Of a stretch of DNA of 64,000 nt, positions 31,517 through 38,416 are shown one piece after another. A program made the translations under genes and the position numbers. How positions within the stretch are numbered: position 1 is the first letter of the stretch; each line of letters begins with the position of its first letter. The DNA comes from Pseudomonadota bacterium (GTDB lineage Bacteria; Pseudomonadota; Alphaproteobacteria; Sphingomonadales; Sphingomonadaceae), in contig JAEWEY010000010.1 of the NCBI GenBank assembly GCA_023389105.1, positions 62,001 to 126,000 of the forward strand, in the 5' to 3' direction. The notes below the pieces were generated by a model. That model had not been told where the DNA came from, made no database searches, and worked only from the letters and a program-made list of their open reading frames with translations.

Positions 31517-33082
31517 ATGGCAACTCGTCTTTCGTCCAACAACAGCCAAAAAATGATTCTCACCAGCGCCGCGATCCTCGCGGTGGCAGCCGGTGCCTAT
31601 GGTCTCGGTCGAGTATATCCGCCGCTCGGACCGAGCGCCGGTACGATTGCACCGGCGGATCGATATGTATCGTCACAGGTCGGGGAGCAGGACGTTCAGC
31701 TCGGCGATACTGCCGTCCCCGAACTGATGCAGACGGATGCCTTCGAGTTGATGGTCAAGGATCCCAATTTCCGCGCGCTCGCCGCCAGCCCCGGCTTCCA
31801 GGCGCTGGCATCGCAGCCGCAGGTGATGGCCGCGCTGCTGGCCGATCCGCAGGCATTCGCGGCGCTAGCGGCGAATCCACAGGCCTTTGCCAGCATGGCG
31901 AAGGCGGCGCAGGACGCTGCAGCCTCGGCCGCACAATCGCGGCAAGCCAGTGCGTCGCTGATGAACGCGGTCGCCGGCCACTCGGCGGCGATTCAGGCGC
32001 TGGCCTCGCGCCCCGATGCTTTTGCATCAATTGCGAACAATGCCGGCGCATTCGGCAGCTTCGCTTCAAGCGCAAGCGCGTTCCGGTCAGCCGCAGCCAA
32101 TGCCGCCGCCGATGCGAGACTTGCGAGCAACGCCGCCGCGTTCCGCCAATTGGCGAGCGACAATGCGGCAATGAACGCATTGGCAGCGGATCCTGGCGTC
32201 TTCGCCTCGCTGGCCGCGAATGCCGCATCGCTCAAATCTTTCGCAAGCCAGCCCGCAGCCCTGGCTGCCGCCGCGAACAGCGCCGCCAATATGGCGAGCC
32301 AGCTGCGCCTCGCTGGCGTGTCCGACGCCGCAATGGCGTCGATCGCATCGAATAGCGCCGCATTCGCAGCGCTCGCCAGCCAACCTCAGGCCATGGCGGC
32401 AGTCGCCGCTCACGGTGATGCGTTCGCCGCTCTGGCTTCGCATCCGCAGGCGCTGGCCGCGATCATGGCCAATGCTTCGGCCTTTAGCAGCTTCGCCTCG
32501 AACGCCAGTGCTTTCCAGGCCGCGGCATCGAAGGCCGCGGCGGATGCGCGAATGTCGGCCAACGCCGCGGCCTTTCAGCGCCTGGCGAGCGACAATGCGG
32601 CGATGAAGGCGCTTGCCGCTGATCCGCAAGTCTTCTCGGCGATGGGCCGCAGCGCGGTCGCCTTTGGCGGTCTGGCGAGCAGTGCCCAGCTGATGAATGC
32701 GCAGCTTGCCTCGACGATCGGGCAGAATGCTTCGGCATTTTCGAAGCTCGCAAGCAATGCCTCGCAGCTGAGCTCGGCGGCCCGCGCCGCCCAATCGTTC
32801 AATGCACAGGCTGCTACGGCATCGGCCGCTGCTGCCGGCCGACTCGATGCCGTCGCGTCGCGAGCGGCCCTGGCCAGCCCGCAGGCCTTTTCGGCGATGA
32901 TGGCCAATCCGGCCGCTTTCGCCGCGGTCAGCCGTCAGGCTTCTGCCATGGCGACCCTCGCATCCAATTCGAAAGCTTTCGCTGCGCTAGCCGCTCATCC
33001 CAACCTTGCAGCGGTAATGGCCAATCCGAACTTCGCCGCTGCCGCTAGTCAAGCCGGCGTAATGCAGGCGCGTAACGACTAA
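31517..33082 (+). CDS. Exported alanine-rich decapeptide-repeat protein, unknown function
   Basis: The protein is about 521 residues. A short polar start leads to a membrane or signal segment (MILTSAAILAVAAGAYGLG), then a spacer to about residue 75. The remainder is built from a repeat of about 10 residues, consensus A-L-A-x-[ND]-P-Q-A-F-A (ALLADPQAFA, ALAANPQAFA, ALASHPQALA). Alanine exceeds 40% in the segments I counted. The pattern predicts stacked helices, unlike the beta-helix of TpsA proteins. Residues about 190-245 are repeated at 334-389, an exact offset of 144 residues. It lies between an exported CHAT protein and a large exported zincin. I know no family for it; it may be a cargo or substrate of this locus. 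Confidence 0.8.
   Translation: MATRLSSNNSQKMILTSAAILAVAAGAYGLGRVYPPLGPSAGTIAPADRYVSSQVGEQDVQLGDTAVPELMQTDAFELMVKDPNFRALAASPGFQALASQPQVMAALLADPQAFAALAANPQAFASMAKAAQDAAASAAQSRQASASLMNAVAGHSAAIQALASRPDAFASIANNAGAFGSFASSASAFRSAAANAAADARLASNAAAFRQLASDNAAMNALAADPGVFASLAANAASLKSFASQPAALAAAANSAANMASQLRLAGVSDAAMASIASNSAAFAALASQPQAMAAVAAHGDAFAALASHPQALAAIMANASAFSSFASNASAFQAAASKAAADARMSANAAAFQRLASDNAAMKALAADPQVFSAMGRSAVAFGGLASSAQLMNAQLASTIGQNASAFSKLASNASQLSSAARAAQSFNAQAATASAAAAGRLDAVASRAALASPQAFSAMMANPAAFAAVSRQASAMATLASNSKAFAALAAHPNLAAVMANPNFAAAASQAGVMQARND
32071..32642 (+). repeat. Internal 432-bp-offset duplication in the alanine-rich gene
   Basis: Bases 32071-32210 and 32503-32642 encode near-identical segments, for example NAAAFRQLASDNAAM versus NAAAFQRLASDNAAM, and ALAADPGVF versus ALAADPQVF. 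The offset is 432 bases (144 codons). The intervening units resemble each other less. This points to one duplication of a block of about 14 decapeptides, on top of the short repeat. Confidence 0.7.
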
Positions 33083-33105
33083 CACCGCGGTCGCGGGGGC
33101 CGCAA

Positions 33106-36100
33106 ATGGGGGTACAAGCGTATCGTGAGCGCCGGGGTGCATCGGGCACCCTGGCGGTTGCTTTGCTCCTCTCGTCCACCCCATCGCTCGCACAGACTCC
33201 GGCCAGGCAAGCTCCACCGCCAACGCCTCCCGACACGATATCCATCGTCGAGAAGCCTGATGTCGTTCCGCCCCCGCCGGAGCAACCTGCGGGAGAGCCT
33301 GTCCAGCCGGCACCCACTAAGCCAAACGCTCCGCTACCGACCGGCACGGAACACGTGCCGCAGGACGCTTCCGGCTTTCACCTGTCGACGGTCGAAACGC
33401 GCAACCTCTCTTTGCTGTATCTCGACCCTGTCCAAACCTACCTAACCCCTTATCTGGGCCGCGCCTTCGAGAACGCCCTCGCCTTTCACGAGCAGAAGTT
33501 CCGCTGGAAACCGTGGGACCGCACGACGATCCTGCTCAAGGACTTCTCGGATTACGGCAACGCAGCGGCGCTCGGTTCGCCGAGCAACATGGTCATGCTT
33601 GACGTGGCCCCGCTGTCCCTATCGATGGAGACGTTCTCGCCCGGCGAACGCTTCTTCACGCTCAACAACCACGAACTTGCGCACGTCGCGGCGATCGACG
33701 TGTGGAACAAGCGCGACGCCTTCTGGCGGCGTTTCCTCGGCGGCAAACCGATGCCGTTGCAGAAGCATCCGGAATCCATCCTCTACAACTTCCTCACCAC
33801 GCCGCGGAACCTGACGCCGCGCTGGTACATGGAAGGCAGCGCGGTCTTCTTCGAAACGTGGATGGCCGGCGGGCTCGGCCGGGCGCAGGGCGGCTACGAC
33901 GAGATGGTCTTCCGCGCCAAGGTCCGCGACCACAAGCGGTTCTTCTCGCCGCTCGGTTTGGAAAGCGAAGGCACGCAAATCGATTTCCAGGTCGGCGCCA
34001 ACTCCTACCTCTACGGCACCCGCTTCTACTCGTACCTCGCACTCACATACGGCGTGGAGCCGGTGCTCGATTGGTTGCGGCGGTCGGACGATTCCAAGGC
34101 TTTCTATGCCAGCCAGTTCAAGCACGTGTTCGGCAAGTCGCTAGACTCGGTCTGGGCCGATTGGATCGCGTTCGAGCACCGCTTCCAGGAAGAGAATCTC
34201 GCGGCACTGGCGAAATACCCACTCAGCGAGCCCCGCCACCTCTCGCCTCGCGGCCTCGGCTCGATGTCGCGCGGGTTCATTGACGATCGCACGAACAGCC
34301 TGATCGCCGCCTTCCGCTATCCCGGACGCATCGGGTTCCTCGGGCGGATGGACCTGGCAACCGGGAAGCTCACGCCGCTGACCGACCTGAACGGCATGAT
34401 GCTGTACAAGGTCACGAGCCTGGCGTTCGATCCCGCGTCGCGTACGGCCTTCTACACCGACCAGAATTACGCCTATCGCGACCTCAACGCGATCGACGTC
34501 GATAGCGGCAAGAAGCGGCGCCTGCTGACCGATGCCCGGATCGGCGACCTCGCCTTCAACCGCGCCGACAAGAGCCTGTGGGGCATCCGCCACCAGAACG
34601 GCTTCGTGACCCTGGTCCGGATCCCGCCGCCGTACACGAGCTTCAACCAGATCAAGACCTTCCGCTACGGCGAGATATTGTTCGACCTTGATGTCTCACC
34701 CGACGGCGAACTGATCTCGGCGTCCTACGGCACCGTCGACGGCAAGCAGTCGATGCGCGTGTGGAAGCGCGCGGACCTCGAGCAAGGCTTTGCCGAAGAG
34801 CCCGTCGCCACGCTCTCGCTGCCGCCATCGGTGCCCGAGAACTTCACGTTTACGCCGGACGGCAAAGCGCTGCTCGGCAATTCCTATTATACGGGCGTGT
34901 CCAACGTCTTCCGCTTCGACATTGCGAGCGGGAAATATGACGTCCTCACCAATGCAGCGACCGGCTTCTTCCGGCCGCAACTCCGGCCAGACGGATCGCT
35001 ATTCGTCTACGATTACACCGGCGACGGCTTCAATCCGGCTATCGTCCGCCCCAAGGTCCGCCAGGATCTGGCGACTGTGCGGCTGCTCGGCACGGAAGTC
35101 GTCAAAGCGCGTCCGGAACTGAAGGAATGGGGCGTCGGCTCACCTGCCAAGGTGCCATTGGACGATTTGATCACTGAGCGCGGCACTTACGAACCGGGCA
35201 ACCGGATGCGCTTCGACGCGCATTACCCGGTCATGTCCGGCTACGCGCGCTCGCCAGCCTTCGGCTATTATGTGCATATCGCCGATCCGCTGCAGTTCCG
35301 GCAGCTCAGCGCGAGCGTCGCGGTTTCGCCTTTCAATAAGGTACATGGGTCCGAACGGCTCCACGTCAACGTCGAGTACCAGACCCCGATCTGGAAGCTG
35401 ACCTACTGGCACAATCTCGCCGACGTTTACGACCTCGCCGGGCCGGTGCTGCGGAGCCGCAAGGGCGATGCTTTCATCGCCAATTATTCGAAGCCGCTAA
35501 TCTACGATCCGCCGCGACAGCTGGACGTGTTCGGATCGGCTGCCGCCTATTTCGGATTGCGTGAACTTCCCGGGGCGCAAAACATCGCAAGCCCCAAGGA
35601 GATCCAATCGGCCGACATCGGGATCCGCTACACCAACACCACGAAGGCGCTCGGCGGCGTGGACCATGAGAAGGGTTTCAACGGCAAGATCGTCGCTGCT
35701 GCGGATCACGCGCAGGGCGAACTCTTTCCGAAGCTCTACGGCGGCGTCGATGTTGGAACCGCGCTGCCGTGGGGAAACAGCTCGGCCTGGCTCTATGCGC
35801 ATGCGGGGTGGGTCGGCGGCGAACGCACGAGCCCGCTCGGCGCTTATTATTTCGGCGCGTTCCGCAACAACTATGTCGATGACCGCTTGGAGAAGCGCTA
35901 TCGAGAAATGGAAAGCTTCCCCGGTTTCGCCATCGATGAAATCGCCGCGCGGCGGTTCGCGCGCCTGACCGGCGAGATCAATCTGCCGCCCATCAGATTC
36001 GCGGAGGTCGGCACGCCAGCTTTCTATCTCAGCTATGTCCGACCGGCGGTGTTCGCCGGGGTCATGGCGACGCACGAGCCGGACCGCAGCAATCACCGCT

Positions 36101-36243
36101 ACGCCGATTTGGGTGCACAGCTCGATCTGAACTTCACCGTCGCGCTTCGCTTGCCGATGGTGTTCTCGGTCGGTGCCGCCGCCGGTTGGCGCGACGGCTA
36201 TTATCGCAAGACCGAATGGCTTGCCTCGCTGAAAATATTGTGA
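33106..36243 (+). CDS. Very large exported protein: zincin-like domain, beta-propeller, C-terminal strand-rich domain
   Basis: This 1,045-residue protein has a signal peptide (LAVALLLSSTPSLAQ) and a Pro-rich linker. Residues about 85-350 resemble a gluzincin. The zinc motif HELAH lies in FFTLNNHELAHVAAIDVWN and a downstream WYMEGSAVFFE supplies a glutamate ligand. The region from about 370 to 660 has propeller-like blades (FDLDVSPDGELISASY, NFTFTPDGKALLG, PQLRPDGSLFVYDY). The C-terminal 350 residues alternate aromatic strands and turns and end SLKIL, compatible with an outer-membrane barrel. It is 24 bases after the Ala-rich gene and 10 before a PrsW protease gene. The role is unknown; degradation of an envelope or extracellular protein is plausible. 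Confidence 0.78.
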   Translation: MGVQAYRERRGASGTLAVALLLSSTPSLAQTPARQAPPPTPPDTISIVEKPDVVPPPPEQPAGEPVQPAPTKPNAPLPTGTEHVPQDASGFHLSTVETRNLSLLYLDPVQTYLTPYLGRAFENALAFHEQKFRWKPWDRTTILLKDFSDYGNAAALGSPSNMVMLDVAPLSLSMETFSPGERFFTLNNHELAHVAAIDVWNKRDAFWRRFLGGKPMPLQKHPESILYNFLTTPRNLTPRWYMEGSAVFFETWMAGGLGRAQGGYDEMVFRAKVRDHKRFFSPLGLESEGTQIDFQVGANSYLYGTRFYSYLALTYGVEPVLDWLRRSDDSKAFYASQFKHVFGKSLDSVWADWIAFEHRFQEENLAALAKYPLSEPRHLSPRGLGSMSRGFIDDRTNSLIAAFRYPGRIGFLGRMDLATGKLTPLTDLNGMMLYKVTSLAFDPASRTAFYTDQNYAYRDLNAIDVDSGKKRRLLTDARIGDLAFNRADKSLWGIRHQNGFVTLVRIPPPYTSFNQIKTFRYGEILFDLDVSPDGELISASYGTVDGKQSMRVWKRADLEQGFAEEPVATLSLPPSVPENFTFTPDGKALLGNSYYTGVSNVFRFDIASGKYDVLTNAATGFFRPQLRPDGSLFVYDYTGDGFNPAIVRPKVRQDLATVRLLGTEVVKARPELKEWGVGSPAKVPLDDLITERGTYEPGNRMRFDAHYPVMSGYARSPAFGYYVHIADPLQFRQLSASVAVSPFNKVHGSERLHVNVEYQTPIWKLTYWHNLADVYDLAGPVLRSRKGDAFIANYSKPLIYDPPRQLDVFGSAAAYFGLRELPGAQNIASPKEIQSADIGIRYTNTTKALGGVDHEKGFNGKIVAAADHAQGELFPKLYGGVDVGTALPWGNSSAWLYAHAGWVGGERTSPLGAYYFGAFRNNYVDDRLEKRYREMESFPGFAIDEIAARRFARLTGEINLPPIRFAEVGTPAFYLSYVRPAVFAGVMATHEPDRSNHRYADLGAQLDLNFTVALRLPMVFSVGAAAGWRDGYYRKTEWLASLKIL

Positions 36244-36253
36244 GGCGCTGAGC

Positions 36254-37303
36254 GTGCCATTGGTCGAAAGCCTCCATTGGGCGATCGCGCTAGTACCGGT
36301 GCTGGTGCTGCTCGGGATCTTCGTGTGGCTAGACGCCTTCGCGCTCATGAGCCTGCGCGAAATCGGCGGCCTGCTCCTGCTCGGCGCGCTCGGCGCGCTG
36401 ATCGCCTGGCCGATCAGCGGCCGCATGCTCGACACCCTGCCGATCGGCTTCTCGTTCTACAGCCGGTTCATCGCGCCGTGGATCGAAGAGGCGATCAAAG
36501 CCGCGATCATGATCGTCTTGTTCCGCTTCAACCGCATCGGCTACAAGCTCGACGCGGTCATCTCCGGCTTCGCCATCGGCGCGGGTTTCTCGGTCGTCGA
36601 GAATATCTTCTACCTGACCATCTTTCCCAACTACGGCACCGGAACCTGGCTCGTCCGCGGTTTAGGCACCGCCGTCATGCACGGCGCCACCCTCGCACTT
36701 CTTGCTGCAATCGCGCACGAATTCGCCGAGCGGGAAACCCGTAGCGCCGCATCCGACTACGACTTCAACCTGGTGTGGTTCATCCCCGGCTACGGCGTCG
36801 CGCTCGCGCTGCACACCGCCTTCAACCAATTTCCGAACCAGCCGATGGTTGCGATGATGGGCGCGCTACTCATCGCCCCCATCGCGCTGATCGCCATCCT
36901 CAACTTCGGCACTGCCGAGGCACAAGGCTGGCTCGCGTCGGAATGCGCGGAGCATCGCGCGCAGGTGCAGGCGCTTCGAAAGGGTTTGTGGCCGAACGGG
37001 CCCGCCGGCGACCGGATTTCAAAGCTCGCGTCCCGCCTCGACGATCAGTCGGTCGCGCGAGTGCGCCGCTACTGGGAATTGCAGGCCTGGCTGGTCGCTG
37101 AAGCGGAAGAGACGCTGATGGAAGAAGCGGCCGGCGATGCCGAGTTTGACCCCGCCGAGGTGCGTTCCGCCTTTGTCGAACTGGACGTACTCAAGCGCGC
37201 GCTCGGCCCAAGCACCTTCGCCGCGCTGCAGTCCATGCTTCCCTTCAGCAAGAACGATTTTTGGGAGGTCGCCGAACTGAAGCAACGTTTGGTCGGGCGG
37301 TGA
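36254..37303 (+). CDS. PrsW-family intramembrane protease
   Basis: This 349-residue protein has about eight hydrophobic segments in the first 230 residues and a soluble helical tail. The active-site motifs of the PrsW/Rce1-like glutamic proteases are visible: EE-x-x-K in APWIEEAIKAAIM, the E-N motif in FSVVENIFYLT, a histidine in AVMHGATLALL and a second in GVALALHTAFNQ. PrsW cleaves membrane-bound anti-sigma factors in Bacillus; the substrate here is unknown. It starts at GTG 10 bases after the large zincin gene, so the two are likely coupled in expression. Confidence 0.9.
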   Translation: MPLVESLHWAIALVPVLVLLGIFVWLDAFALMSLREIGGLLLLGALGALIAWPISGRMLDTLPIGFSFYSRFIAPWIEEAIKAAIMIVLFRFNRIGYKLDAVISGFAIGAGFSVVENIFYLTIFPNYGTGTWLVRGLGTAVMHGATLALLAAIAHEFAERETRSAASDYDFNLVWFIPGYGVALALHTAFNQFPNQPMVAMMGALLIAPIALIAILNFGTAEAQGWLASECAEHRAQVQALRKGLWPNGPAGDRISKLASRLDDQSVARVRRYWELQAWLVAEAEETLMEEAAGDAEFDPAEVRSAFVELDVLKRALGPSTFAALQSMLPFSKNDFWEVAELKQRLVGR

Positions 37304-37364
37304 CCGAAACGGTTACACTTTCTTAACCATCGGCGCCCACTGCCCTGAGGCAGGAGACGTTGCG

Positions 37365-37796
37365 ATGGCGATGCCGGCGTATTTCGAGGATGTCACGGCC
37401 AAGCACGAGCGGCGTCGCTACCTGCGCCGCGCCCTCCGGCTTGGTGCAGACGCAAGCGCCGGCGGTGAGCAGGTCACGGTTCACGACCTCTCTTTGACGG
37501 GCGCGTTGCTCGAAACATCGGTTCCCATGCTGGTCGGTGCCATCTTCGAGATCGAGTTGCCGCATGCAGGCAGCGTCGAAGCCACGGTCGTCTGGAACAG
37601 CGGCGAATTCTATGGCTGCCAGTTCGAGCTGCCCATTGCCCCCGCTGCCTTGAGCGCGGCGCAGCTCCAGGCCCAGCCGCAGACGAGCGAACCCGTGCCG
37701 GCCGATCCCCTGGCGGAACTGCGCGACTTGAACACCGAAGTGGAACGGCTCGCTCTACGCATGGAAAGTGCGCTCGCCCGCCTGACGCGGAAGTAA
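37365..37796 (+). CDS. PilZ-domain protein
   Basis: This 143-residue protein has an N-terminal PilZ domain, which binds cyclic di-GMP. The two binding motifs are present: the arginine cluster in KHERRRYLRRALR and the D-x-S-x-x-G motif in VHDLSLTGALLE. Strand pattern FEIELPHAGSVEATVVW and GCQFELP close the barrel. A C-terminal coiled segment (ELRDLNTEVERLALRMESALARL) may mediate contacts. Effector target unknown. Confidence 0.88.
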   Translation: MAMPAYFEDVTAKHERRRYLRRALRLGADASAGGEQVTVHDLSLTGALLETSVPMLVGAIFEIELPHAGSVEATVVWNSGEFYGCQFELPIAPAALSAAQLQAQPQTSEPVPADPLAELRDLNTEVERLALRMESALARLTRK

Positions 37797-37810
37797 TCGA
37801 GCAAGAGGAA

Positions 37811-37901
<91 letters not shown>

Positions 37902-37988
37902 GCTCGAGAGTCGTGACGGCCGAATGAAACCGGCCCGGTCGGACGCGGCGCTCTAGCAGCGGGCATTGGCCTTGCCTAGATAATAAGC

Positions 37989-38363
37989 ATGACCCCTTTT
38001 CACTCCGTCGCGCGTTCCGGTGCCGTGACACCGCAATTCGACATTCCTGTCGCTCGTTTCGCCATTGGCGAAGTGGTGCGTCACCGTCTGTTCGATTTCC
38101 GTGGTGTCGTCTTCGACGTGGATCCGCAGTTCGCCAACAGCGAAGAATGGTATCAGGCGATCCCCGAGGACCTGCGGCCGTCGAAAGATCAGCCATTTTA
38201 TCATCTGCTCGCCGAGAATGCGGAGACGAATTACGTCGCCTACGTCAGCCAGCAGAACCTGCTGCTGGACGATAGTGAGGAGCCGGTGGACCATCCGGCG
38301 ATCGCTACCATGTTCGATCGTGAGGACGGTCGTTATCGGCTGCGTCCGGACCTCAGGAACTAA
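37989..38363 (+). CDS. hspQ: Heat shock protein HspQ
   Basis: This 124-residue protein shows the HspQ/YccV core: FAIGEVVRHRLFDFRGVVFDVDP near residue 24, EEWYQAIPEDLRPSKDQPFYHLLAEN in the middle and YVAYVSQQNLLLD. HspQ affects DnaA stability and acts as a specificity-enhancing partner of Lon in enterobacteria. The N-terminal 20 residues are an extension relative to E. coli. It stands alone, divergent from the tRNA. Confidence 0.94.
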   Translation: MTPFHSVARSGAVTPQFDIPVARFAIGEVVRHRLFDFRGVVFDVDPQFANSEEWYQAIPEDLRPSKDQPFYHLLAENAETNYVAYVSQQNLLLDDSEEPVDHPAIATMFDREDGRYRLRPDLRN

Positions 38364-38416
38364 GAAAAGGGAGAGCCGTGACGGCCCTCCCCTCCCCCTG
38401 TTGAACCTGTTGAAGC

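Noticed and set aside
31517..33082. The alanine-rich protein as the missing TpsA cargo
   Set aside because: It lacks the N-terminal TPS beta-helix and NPNG-type motifs and is predicted helical, so I did not call it TpsA.
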